A DNA stretch of 33,063 nucleotides from assembly GCA_025054525.1 (NCBI GenBank), contig JANWZJ010000014.1, forward strand, positions 1 through 33,063, given 5' to 3'. Shown here piece after piece: positions 9,127 to 17,165 of this stretch (its first letter is position 1; every line of letters begins with the position of its first letter). The notes below the pieces were generated by a model. The model ran no database searches. It worked only from the letters and a program-made list of their open reading frames with translations, and was not told where the DNA came from. Position numbers and translations under genes: made by a program. This stretch comes from Bacteroidia bacterium. Lineage in GTDB: Bacteria; Bacteroidota; Bacteroidia; SpSt-205.

Positions 9127-10103
9127 TGTCCGCCCTGGCCAGCGTCTCCCCCGTAAGCCTCAAAGAACTTCAAGCCTACATTCCGGAATGGCAGAAGTTT
9201 GAAGACTTTTATCGCACTACTTTACGCAGCGAAATCTATCGCAATAACTGGCTCTTAGAGAAGTTGGGTGAATTTTTACTGCGTCGGAGTGGGAAAAAAG
9301 TCCGTCCCCTTCTCCTACTCTATACGGCGAAGGCTTCAGGTCAAATTAACTTCCGATCTATTTTAGGGGCTACTCTCATAGAGATTCTACACAATGCTAC
9401 CTTAGTACATGATGATGTAGTGGATGATTCGGACTATCGTCGGGGATTTTTCTCGCTGAGAGCGCTCTGGGGCAATAAAGTAGCTGTTCTCTTTGGAGAC
9501 TGGCTACTTGCACGAGGTCTCCTCATCGCCCTACGCCATAATGAACCCCAGCTACTATATTACACCTCTGAAGCCGTGGAAGCCCTCACCGAAGGCGAAT
9601 TCCTTCAACTCAAACGCATGCGAGAAGCGAGTATAGATACCCAAGAGTACTTTACGATTATAGAGAAGAAAACAGCTGCTTTGTTCCAGAGTACATGTCG
9701 CATGGGGGCTTGGAGCGCTGGGGCATCTGAGGAGGTTATAGAGACAGCGGGCGAAATTGGTCGGCTCTTGGGGATTGCTTTCCAAATCCGCGATGATCTA
9801 TTAGATTGGAGTGAATTTCGGCACACCGGCAAACCCACCGATGCGGATAGGAAGCAGAAACGCTTTACCCTTCCTGTGCTCTGGGCTATACAGCATGCCT
9901 CCCATAAAGTCCGCAAGGCTATTCTACAAGAGCCCTTCCCCCAAGTCAAGCAAATCCTCCAAGACGTTGGAGCCTTTGATTATGCGGAGCAGACGCTAAG
10001 CTATTATGCAGAGCGTGCCCATGCGTTAGCGAAAAGGCTTCCTTATGCAGCCACTTTACCTTTTGCAGAACTTCTCCACATGCTAATATATCGCTCTCAG
10101 TGA
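9126..10103 (+). CDS. Trans-polyprenyl diphosphate synthase
   Basis: 325 residues, typical for long-chain (E)-polyprenyl synthases, which condense isopentenyl diphosphate onto an allylic primer, usually to make the menaquinone side chain. Both aspartate-rich motifs are present: DDVVD at 96-100 and DDLLD at 223-227. The GKP...D...K.TLP segment follows the second motif. The start overlaps the transporter stop by one base (TAATG). Product chain length cannot be read with confidence; an octaprenyl or heptaprenyl synthase is likely. Confidence 0.92.
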   Translation: MSALASVSPVSLKELQAYIPEWQKFEDFYRTTLRSEIYRNNWLLEKLGEFLLRRSGKKVRPLLLLYTAKASGQINFRSILGATLIEILHNATLVHDDVVDDSDYRRGFFSLRALWGNKVAVLFGDWLLARGLLIALRHNEPQLLYYTSEAVEALTEGEFLQLKRMREASIDTQEYFTIIEKKTAALFQSTCRMGAWSAGASEEVIETAGEIGRLLGIAFQIRDDLLDWSEFRHTGKPTDADRKQKRFTLPVLWAIQHASHKVRKAILQEPFPQVKQILQDVGAFDYAEQTLSYYAERAHALAKRLPYAATLPFAELLHMLIYRSQ

Positions 10104-10108
10104 AAGTT

Positions 10109-10116
10109 TAACTTTG
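10109..10116 (+). promoter_or_regulatory. Bacteroidota-type -7 box (TAACTTTG) for phoH
   Basis: A perfect TAnnTTTG match in the 24-base gap before phoH, 11 bases before the ATG at 10128. It suggests phoH can be transcribed separately from the upstream operon. No convincing -33 element was seen. Confidence 0.55.
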
Positions 10117-10127
10117 CCCTAAGCGTA

Positions 10128-11117
10128 ATGGAAGCACCACACATAACTGAGAAGGAAATCCTCTTAGAGGGGATAGACCTACTGAGCTTTTATGGGGTTG
10201 GAAATGAGAACCTCCAACTGCTGCGCAGCGCCTATCCCTCGCTCAAGCTGGTAGCTCGGGGAAGCAGTATTAAGGCACAAGGAGAACCCGAATCGGTGGC
10301 TCGTCTCCAGCAGATTATTCATGCGATGGTAGAGGAAGTGCGCAAGCACGGACGATTACCACATGAAAAGGTACGGGAACTCGTAGGTCGCCTGCGGGAA
10401 GGAGAACAGCTCCCTAAGTCCGAGCCAGCCCAAGTAATTCTGCGCGCTGTTACGGGTCAGCTTATTACCCCCCGCACAGAAGGACAAAGGCGCCTAATAC
10501 AAGCGATTGAGACACACGATATTACTTTCGCTATTGGGCCTGCAGGCACTGGAAAGACTTATAGTGCTGTCGCTTGCGCCGTACGCGCTCTCAAAGAGCG
10601 CCAAATACGCAAAATCATCCTCACACGTCCAGCCGTAGAAGCAGGGGAAAGCCTTGGTTTTTTGCCGGGGGATTTCCGAGAAAAAGTAGCTCCTTATCTT
10701 CGCCCGTTATATGACTCTTTAGAAGAGATGCTCTCCTCAGAAAAACTACATCAGCTTCTGGAGCAGAACGTGATTGAAATCGCGCCCTTAGCATATATGC
10801 GCGGTCGCACACTCAATCATTCCTTTATTATCTTAGATGAAGCGCAGAACTCTACTCGCCTTCAGATGAAGATGTTTCTCACTCGGTTGGGCAACCATTC
10901 GCGTGTAGTGATTACGGGAGACCTAAGCCAAATAGACCTTCCGCGTCCCGAGACCTCTGGTCTGCTCCATGCAGTGAATCTCTTAGAGGGCACTCCAGGT
11001 ATCGCGGTGGTACGACTAAGTGAAAATGATATCGTACGGCACCCGTTAGTGAGTGAGATTGTGCGGCTGTATGAAGCGGATGCGCAGCGTCAGAGACAAG
11101 CTGGGGCGACCTCTTGA
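10128..11117 (+). CDS. phoH: PhoH-family ATPase
   Basis: 329 residues. An N-terminal KH-like region contains VGNENLQLLRSAYPSLKLVARG. The PhoH ATPase domain follows, with Walker A GPAGTGKT at about 137-144, TRPAVEAGE and GFLPGD, the Walker B/DEAQN segment ILDEAQN near 238, and the sensor-like VITGDLSQIDLP. PhoH proteins are cytoplasmic NTPases linked to RNA metabolism and phosphate stress; the exact role in this phylum is not settled. The 3' end overlaps the start region of the next gene by about 38-65 bases, so translation is probably coupled. Confidence 0.93.
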   Translation: MEAPHITEKEILLEGIDLLSFYGVGNENLQLLRSAYPSLKLVARGSSIKAQGEPESVARLQQIIHAMVEEVRKHGRLPHEKVRELVGRLREGEQLPKSEPAQVILRAVTGQLITPRTEGQRRLIQAIETHDITFAIGPAGTGKTYSAVACAVRALKERQIRKIILTRPAVEAGESLGFLPGDFREKVAPYLRPLYDSLEEMLSSEKLHQLLEQNVIEIAPLAYMRGRTLNHSFIILDEAQNSTRLQMKMFLTRLGNHSRVVITGDLSQIDLPRPETSGLLHAVNLLEGTPGIAVVRLSENDIVRHPLVSEIVRLYEADAQRQRQAGATS

Positions 11118-11913
11118 GATTCCAGTAGAGCCGCAGCGGGTCATTTCGCTTTGCCCTTCTCAAACCGAAACGCTGCTATGCTTAGGGCTGGGGGAACGGC
11201 TCGTAGGTCGCACCCGCTATTGCATCCACCCCGCCGACCAGGTCTCCAAAATCCCCGTAGTGGGTGGAACTAAAAAAATAGATGCCGCCCTCGTTGCTGA
11301 ACTGCAGCCCGACCTTATTATCGCAGAGAAAGAGGAGAATACCCAATCCGACGTAGAAAAGCTCTCTGAGATAGCGCCCGTCTATGTGACGAATATAGAA
11401 AGTTATCGGGATGCGTTAGAGAGTATCATAGAGCTTGGGGATATTGTGGGCTGCCTGACGACAGCCTATCAGTGGAAAGAGAAGATAGCGCAAGCATTTG
11501 CTCGGCTTAGCCCCATACCTACCCCCAAAAGCGTACTCTATCTCATCTGGCGCAAACCCTATATGGCTGCTGGTAAAAGCACCTTCATAGATAGCATATT
11601 GAGCTACCTGGGACTACAAAATATCGCTCATAGCTTAGAGGGACGCTATCCTACTTTAGACAAGCCAGAAAATCTATTCCCTGAGTTTGTATTTTTATCC
11701 ACAGAACCCTATCCTTTCACAGAGAAGCATATTCCCGAACTGCAAGCCATTTGGCCAGAAGCGGCTTATTTTATTGTAAGGGGAGATTACTTTAGCTGGT
11801 ATGGCGTGCGCATGGTAGAAGCAGCTTCCTATTTCCAGCGGCTTCTGAGAGACCTTAGCGGTGCTGATTCTGGTATGGCTGCAGGGCGGGCTTCTTGGAC
11901 TGAGCCCCGCTGA
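11080..11913 (+). CDS. BtuF/TroA-like helical-backbone metal or cobalamin receptor
   Basis: From the ATG at 11080 it is about 277 residues; in-frame ATG codons at 11071 and 11053 are also possible. I chose 11080 because the conserved start (DKLGRPLEIPVEPQRVISLCPSQTE) follows it directly. The fold is that of periplasmic receptors for cobalamin, haem or iron chelates: VEPQRVISL near the start, PDLII..., VYVTNIESY and the long inter-lobe helix region. No signal peptide or lipobox is visible, which also occurs in related Bacteroidota proteins, so cellular location and ligand are uncertain. It overlaps phoH upstream and the barrel gene downstream. No permease or ATPase partner is next to it. Confidence 0.75.
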   Translation: MRSVRDKLGRPLEIPVEPQRVISLCPSQTETLLCLGLGERLVGRTRYCIHPADQVSKIPVVGGTKKIDAALVAELQPDLIIAEKEENTQSDVEKLSEIAPVYVTNIESYRDALESIIELGDIVGCLTTAYQWKEKIAQAFARLSPIPTPKSVLYLIWRKPYMAAGKSTFIDSILSYLGLQNIAHSLEGRYPTLDKPENLFPEFVFLSTEPYPFTEKHIPELQAIWPEAAYFIVRGDYFSWYGVRMVEAASYFQRLLRDLSGADSGMAAGRASWTEPR

Positions 11914-13471
11914 ACAGCGTCTATGGAAGCAAGCTGCCTCTTCGCCCACTCGCCAAGAAAGCCTGCTGTGTGCCTTAGGGTATTGGCTTCCAGATACCCT
12001 TCAAGGGCGTGCAGGCCCCCGACACATTCTCCGAAGGCTTCAACTGCAAGCCGACTCACCAGCCCTCAAAATTATCCGCCCTAATGATTTGCGCCGCTGG
12101 CGAGGCAGCCGGGTCACACCGCTTCTCTTAGCCCAGATACCTTATTCCCTTCAACGCAGCCTCACCCATCAAGGCTATCTTTTTGCCGAGGTAAGCTGGA
12201 CACACCTTTCTTGCGACTCAGTCGGACAGTGTACCGGCACCCTCCAAGTGAAAAGTGGTAGGCTCGTGAAGTTAGACACCCTTCTCCTTCGTGGAAAATG
12301 GAATGCACCTCGTAGCGCCTTTTATCGGGTTACTGGTCTGCGTCCGCATGCCCCTCTTTCGGCTTCCCACTGGGAGAACCTCCCCACTCGCCTAAAAAGA
12401 CTGCCTTATGCCACTCTAATAGACACCCCCCACCTCTGGCTCTTCCCTGAAGCCGCTTGGATAGAAGTCAAACTCCAGCCCAAAAGCAGTAATCGGTTAG
12501 ATGGCGTACTCTCGGTGCTACCTACGGGTCGGCGCCCCCAGCTCATAGGGCAAATAGAACTCATACTGCTGAGCCCTTTGCGTTTAGGTGAAAAGTTAGA
12601 ACTGCGCTGGGAACAACTTCCTGCCCGCTCACAACGCCTCCTTCTACAAGCGGCTTTACCCTATCTCTTCCGCGGCACCATGGAACTCAAAGGAAGCTTT
12701 CGGTTATGGCGCCAAGATACCAGCTTCCTCACCCGAGAAGTGCAAGCTCGATTGGCTTATCATCTCACAAGCCACCTTAGCCTCTTTGTCGGTGCGCAAA
12801 CCCATATCTCTCGGCTGCTCAGTACAACCCTTTATCGGGACAGAGTGTGGCCTCCCCCGCCTGTCTTAGACTTTCGGCGGCAAAGCCTACAAATAGGATG
12901 GGAATGGGAAAATGTAGATTTTGCCCTTGCCCCTCGTAAAGGGTGGGGCATAGAAATAATGGGCGCCCAAGGTCGTCGCCTCTATTTACGCAACCCTGGA
13001 CTGCCACGTCTGGCTTATGAGCGATTGCCCAGCAACAGCCTCTATCAAGAAGCGATGCTTACCTTAGAAAAATATACAACGCTTAGCCGCTTGCTTGTGC
13101 TTTATACAGCGCTGCGAGGATATGCGTACTGGAGTCAAGGCTATTTTGAAAACGAGCTTCGTCGCCCTGGTGGCGAGATAGGTCTTCGGGGTTTCGCCGA
13201 AAATACCCTGCCTACCCCCGCTTACGGAAGTGCCTCCATAGAACTGCGCTTGCCCTTTGAAGAAGAAGGGTATCTGGCAGGATTAGCCGAAGGAGCTTAC
13301 TTAGCGCTTTTCAGTAGAGGAACCAGCCCTGCCTACACCTTAGGATTAGCGTTTCAAACTCGGTTGCCTGCAGGTATTCTGCACCTTACTTTCGCCGCAG
13401 GCAAGCTGGGAAACGCTCCCTTTGATATTCGGAGGACGCTGGTCAGGCTGAACTGGATTGCGGAGTTTTGA
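11861..13471 (+). CDS. Omp85-like outer-membrane beta-barrel protein
   Basis: 536 residues from a GTG at 11861. An in-frame stop lies at 11846 and no ATG precedes the conserved part. The start lies 53 bases inside the preceding gene. A short hydrophobic N-terminus (LILVWLQGGLLGL) may act as a signal sequence. Residues about 60-215 look POTRA-like (YSLQRSLTHQGYLFAEVSW, then a GTLQVKSGRLVKLDTLLLRG hairpin). The C-terminal ~300 residues alternate as in a barrel, with the Omp85/TamA RGF motif (GGEIGLRGFAENTL) and a terminal Phe (NWIAEF), the usual barrel insertion signal. It is shorter than BamA (about 800 residues) and nearer to TamA or ShlB-like or surface-antigen proteins. Its substrate is unknown. 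Confidence 0.75.
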   Translation: MLILVWLQGGLLGLSPAEQRLWKQAASSPTRQESLLCALGYWLPDTLQGRAGPRHILRRLQLQADSPALKIIRPNDLRRWRGSRVTPLLLAQIPYSLQRSLTHQGYLFAEVSWTHLSCDSVGQCTGTLQVKSGRLVKLDTLLLRGKWNAPRSAFYRVTGLRPHAPLSASHWENLPTRLKRLPYATLIDTPHLWLFPEAAWIEVKLQPKSSNRLDGVLSVLPTGRRPQLIGQIELILLSPLRLGEKLELRWEQLPARSQRLLLQAALPYLFRGTMELKGSFRLWRQDTSFLTREVQARLAYHLTSHLSLFVGAQTHISRLLSTTLYRDRVWPPPPVLDFRRQSLQIGWEWENVDFALAPRKGWGIEIMGAQGRRLYLRNPGLPRLAYERLPSNSLYQEAMLTLEKYTTLSRLLVLYTALRGYAYWSQGYFENELRRPGGEIGLRGFAENTLPTPAYGSASIELRLPFEEEGYLAGLAEGAYLALFSRGTSPAYTLGLAFQTRLPAGILHLTFAAGKLGNAPFDIRRTLVRLNWIAEF

Positions 13472-13502
13472 GGGTTTTTCGCTGGGATTGGGTGAGCGAG
13501 TG

Positions 13503-13521
13503 TGGGGCAGCTGCCGCCCCA
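13503..13521. repeat. Inverted repeat between convergent genes
   Basis: TGGGGC (13503-13508) pairs with GCCCCA (13516-13521) around a 7-base loop, in the 56-base gap between the convergent barrel and propeller-OmpA genes. It could be a shared terminator, but no U-tract follows on either strand. Confidence 0.3.
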
Positions 13522-13527
13522 TCCCCT

Positions 13528-15441
13528 TCAAAGCCCCACAATCCGCATTTCCACCCGCCGATTACGCCGCTGGCCCTCCTCCGTCTCATTATCCGCAATC
13601 GGACGCGACTTCCCGTACCCTACTACAGTTAGCCTATCTCGCGCTATACCCTTAGATACCAAATAATCCCTCACCGCTATAGCCCGTTCCCGAGAAAGTT
13701 GAATCTCTGACTCAGCCGGACTCGTGCCATCTGTATGACCCGATAACTCTATGCGAATCGTAGGATTCGCCTGAAGAAATCGCAGAAGCTGCTCTAAATG
13801 TGGCATAGATTCGGGCTTGAGCCGAGTACTTCCTTTATCAAAATAGACAAAGAATAGAGGAATCTTTAGTCCCACACGAAGTTTTTCCATGTACAGGTCT
13901 ACCCGATTCTCCCGATGCCGATGCAGGCGAATAGATACTTCTTTCCAGAGATATCCCTTTGCGAAAAGAGCGACCCGTACCTCACTCAGCAGACTATCGG
14001 GCGCCTGCCAGCGAAAGAAGCCAGAGGTATCCACTTGCACACTATCTAAGAGTTCCCCTTGCCCTGAGCGAAACTCCAATCGCACGGGAACTTTGGCTTT
14101 CTCAGTAAATACATATCCTAAAAGTATCGTAGGCGCAGGGGGAGGCGTATAGACAGGCGGTATCGTTGTATCTGGATGCCACCATACCATCCAGAAATCT
14201 GCACTTCCATAGGGTCGTGCTCCCACGCGTTCTTGGGGGGAAGCGGTGGTGCCACAGCCCACATAAATGTCCTTTCCCTCCGAAAATAGCGCTATCCAGC
14301 TTTCTACCTCTTTCCCTCCAAAGGTATAGCAGAAGCGCACCGAGTCAAGAGAAGGGAATACTTGTACAGCCCAAGCATCATATAGCCCCGATAGAGCAGG
14401 TATCATACCGCCTCGGGAACTGGTCATGCCTGCAAGAAGCCAACTTCCATCTGAGAGAGAAGAGAGGAAGTTGAGACCTTCATCCCCTGGTCCGCCTCCA
14501 CTCCATATGACATAGGCAGCCCCGTCTTTTTGCACTTGCCATATGACGCCATCGGCTCTTCCGTGCACTGCGCATCCAGGCGAAAAGCTCGTACCAGCTA
14601 CCCATATATCCCCTAATGGACTCCGTACAAAGCTGTATGGCTCCTCAAAGTCGGCACCCCCAAAGTTCCAACTGCGCTGCCATTCGCCTTGTGCATTTAC
14701 CTCTGCAAGCCATATGTCCATTTTACCGAGGGGATTACGGATGTGCCTATCGGGTGAGTCAGAAGCTCCCACCAACCAAACTGTGTCGGGGGAGAGGGGT
14801 ATAATGAGTCGTAGATAATCGTTTTCCTTGCCGCCGAAGCAAGCATGTCCTAAGAGCTTCCCTTCCAGCGAAAGGCGGATTAGCCATCCATCCATCCCCC
14901 CATACGGGCGCGGATGAAAGAAACTATCCCGCGAGCCGATATAGCCTACCACCCAAAGCGAACCATCAGGATGCAGAGCCGCCCCCAGCGCTACATCATT
15001 GCCACTACCCCCAAAGCAGCGGCTCCATAGAACCTTCCCCAACGGGTCTATACGCAGGATATAAGCATCTCGTTTCCCTTTAGTCAAGGAGTGCGAGTCA
15101 CTCCAGCCCACCAGTATGAAACCTCCATCTGATAGCGGCAAAGCATCACTGAGCTCTTCATCACCTTCAGCGCCATAGACTTGATGCCAGAGAACCTCGC
15201 CACTTTTGTCTGTGCGAATAACCCATAAATCGGCATCATACCCCTTACGCTTGAGCATACCGTCTCGCGAGCGCGTATATCCCATGAGCCAGTAGCCCCC
15301 TGCATCAGCAAAAGCCTTCACCATTACATCAGCCATACTACCCCCATACAGCTTCTCCCGCAGGATTACCTGCCCTACAGCGACTCCCAAGCTAACCCAA
15401 ACCTTGAGCCAGCTCATAAGTAAAAAGAATACGCTTTGCAT
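13528..15441 (-). CDS. Beta-propeller protein with C-terminal OmpA domain
   Basis: 637 residues. The signal peptide is about residues 1-24 (MQSVFFLL...GVAVGQ); an in-frame Met at residue 9 is an alternative start. Residues about 30-425 hold around seven repeats of 55-60 residues. Each repeat has the pattern FGG..ND/EE, a DG.W.(V/L)(A/V)G turn, an S.D or SRDG loop and a G..D.W.(I/V) strand, so a propeller is expected. A carboxypeptidase-regulatory-like sandwich follows (LLGYVFTEKAKVPVRLEF, about 440-520). The last ~110 residues are an OmpA peptidoglycan-binding domain (FVYFDKGSTRLKPES, SGHTDG, SRERAIAVRDYL, GYGKSRPI, NRRVEMRI). It is probably periplasmic or outer-membrane, tied to peptidoglycan. 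The start lies 50 bases inside the ceramidase-like gene. Confidence 0.85.
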   Translation of the reverse strand: MQSVFFLLMSWLKVWVSLGVAVGQVILREKLYGGSMADVMVKAFADAGGYWLMGYTRSRDGMLKRKGYDADLWVIRTDKSGEVLWHQVYGAEGDEELSDALPLSDGGFILVGWSDSHSLTKGKRDAYILRIDPLGKVLWSRCFGGSGNDVALGAALHPDGSLWVVGYIGSRDSFFHPRPYGGMDGWLIRLSLEGKLLGHACFGGKENDYLRLIIPLSPDTVWLVGASDSPDRHIRNPLGKMDIWLAEVNAQGEWQRSWNFGGADFEEPYSFVRSPLGDIWVAGTSFSPGCAVHGRADGVIWQVQKDGAAYVIWSGGGPGDEGLNFLSSLSDGSWLLAGMTSSRGGMIPALSGLYDAWAVQVFPSLDSVRFCYTFGGKEVESWIALFSEGKDIYVGCGTTASPQERVGARPYGSADFWMVWWHPDTTIPPVYTPPPAPTILLGYVFTEKAKVPVRLEFRSGQGELLDSVQVDTSGFFRWQAPDSLLSEVRVALFAKGYLWKEVSIRLHRHRENRVDLYMEKLRVGLKIPLFFVYFDKGSTRLKPESMPHLEQLLRFLQANPTIRIELSGHTDGTSPAESEIQLSRERAIAVRDYLVSKGIARDRLTVVGYGKSRPIADNETEEGQRRNRRVEMRIVGL

Positions 15442-17035
15442 GTTCTACTGAAATGTAAGGGGGTGGCGCAGCACTTGTACCTATGCCTTTTAGGAGGTGG
15501 GTAGTTACCTGTTCCACGGCTGCCAAGGTGAACCTACCAAAAAGCGTATGCGCTCCTTCATAGCGCTGATACTGGTATTCCCATGGGGTAGTGAGGTAGC
15601 CTGCATAGCCGTTGCTATAGCCCTGGATGATGAGAAGTTTTATACCGATAGGAGCCAAGAGGGACACAAGCCTCTCTCTGAGGATTATGCCTGCCATAGT
15701 GGTGGGTTCCATCGGTAGAGCCAAGATACCGATATGCCCCACCTGCCAGAGTTGAATAGGTAAGACGGAGGGGAACAGCGGGAGAGGTATGTATTTTCCA
15801 TTTTGGCGGGCCAACCAATGTAAATAGCGCGCGGTGCGATGAAAGAACGGTAAAGGGAGCGTTTCCCACCGAGTAGTGCCGAGTATTTTGCGAGAAAGCC
15901 CTTCTATTAGGAGGAGTTTATTGCCATGTACTTCTTGATTGCGAAGGCCCTGTATCCGAGCCACGAAAGCTATCACTTTGACCCACTCCGAAGGCAAACC
16001 TGGCCCTTCGTCGGTGCCCTCTAAAAAAGCTACCCCCATAGCGGGCTCGCCAGTAGTCCCTTTGCCTAAACCCCGAGTAAATGGCTCTTCTACTTCTACT
16101 GCGCTAAAATCCACCCAACGCCACCACGCTCGTAGAACAGGGGGAAGGGGCTCTTCTTTCTGAGCAGCGAGCTGCTGAGCCATTTCCCACTGATACCGTC
16201 CTAAAAGTTGGCGATTCTCTATAGGATTGGGAGTAGGACCGCGCCGAACCTTCACCCCTGGAAAACTAAAAAAGTTAGGGGTCACATCGCCCGCTGTCGT
16301 CTGGGCAAAGGCACCTATTTTCCCTTCATGCGCGCTCAGCTCCGCAGCATATCCTTTATGGTCCGAAGAGATAAAGAGGCAGTCTGCTTGAATAGATGTC
16401 GTGTGAGTTCCCATCCAGTTGATAAAATGCCCACTGGGTGCTATGGTAATCTGATAAGCTGTCCTATCTACGGCTAACTCCGGGCGATCTGTGGAGGCAG
16501 TGGGGTTTTTGAGGTAGGCTCGAATAGCCCGATTGAAGGCAATCGGCACCTCAGGCGGAAACACTTTCTGCGCGAAATAAAGCTGCGCAGGCTGTAGATG
16601 TTGATGAGCTTGCAGCGCTGCCTCAACAATACCGGATACTATTCTCTCAAATACCCCTGCATGAAATCCCGGTGTCGTAATGTGATAGAAGAGATAATGA
16701 GAATACCCCCCTGGAGCAGCATGGGTATGATTGGCGGTGAGCATAAGCTGGGCGGGTTCTAAAGAGGGAAAAGACACGCGCAACCGATAGAAAACTTCCT
16801 GCCATACCGCTAAGGCGATAAAGCATAGGTCTGCTTCTATCCAGAAATGCGGCTGACCCACCCCTACTTGAAAGCAGAAAGCCCGCGCATAGAGATGCGA
16901 CTCCACTGCATGAGCCACGTGAGCCGGTGTGCCCCAGCCCATTAGCCCTATACCTGGCTCAAAGTATGTAATCTCCGCCTGAGCTACACCTATGCTCCAC
17001 ATGCTCCCACCAGCGAAGTAAAAGAAAAAGAGCAA
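15392..17035 (-). CDS. Neutral/alkaline ceramidase-like protein
   Basis: 547 residues from a TTG at 17035; the first in-frame ATG is residue 12 (MWSIGVAQA). The TTG gives a better signal peptide (LFFFYFAGGSMWSIGVAQA). Family signatures are AEITYFEPGIGLMGWG after the cleavage site, NHTHAAPGGYSHY near residues 101-113 (the zinc-binding histidine region of neutral ceramidases) and AGDVTPN near 247-253. These enzymes cut the amide bond of ceramide. Many Bacteroidota make sphingolipids, so a role in lipid turnover is plausible, though bacterial members with the N-terminal domain alone may have other substrates. Its end overlaps the propeller-OmpA start, so the two form an operon. Confidence 0.8.
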   Translation of the reverse strand: MLFFFYFAGGSMWSIGVAQAEITYFEPGIGLMGWGTPAHVAHAVESHLYARAFCFQVGVGQPHFWIEADLCFIALAVWQEVFYRLRVSFPSLEPAQLMLTANHTHAAPGGYSHYLFYHITTPGFHAGVFERIVSGIVEAALQAHQHLQPAQLYFAQKVFPPEVPIAFNRAIRAYLKNPTASTDRPELAVDRTAYQITIAPSGHFINWMGTHTTSIQADCLFISSDHKGYAAELSAHEGKIGAFAQTTAGDVTPNFFSFPGVKVRRGPTPNPIENRQLLGRYQWEMAQQLAAQKEEPLPPVLRAWWRWVDFSAVEVEEPFTRGLGKGTTGEPAMGVAFLEGTDEGPGLPSEWVKVIAFVARIQGLRNQEVHGNKLLLIEGLSRKILGTTRWETLPLPFFHRTARYLHWLARQNGKYIPLPLFPSVLPIQLWQVGHIGILALPMEPTTMAGIILRERLVSLLAPIGIKLLIIQGYSNGYAGYLTTPWEYQYQRYEGAHTLFGRFTLAAVEQVTTHLLKGIGTSAAPPPYISVEHAKRILFTYELAQGLG

Positions 17036-17165
17036 CTACCGCAGAATACATGCTCCGCTTACTTGATTCAGGCTGCACGCTGCCCTCCTATGAATGTATG
17101 CGTGTCTTGTTTGCGATAAACTATAGAATAATATGTTCTAATAGGAAAAAATGATGCTTATTCAA

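Noticed and set aside
17036-17165. Terminator or small gene between the permease and the ceramidase-like gene
   Set aside because: The gap is AT-rich but no convincing hairpin, promoter box or open frame with family text was found.
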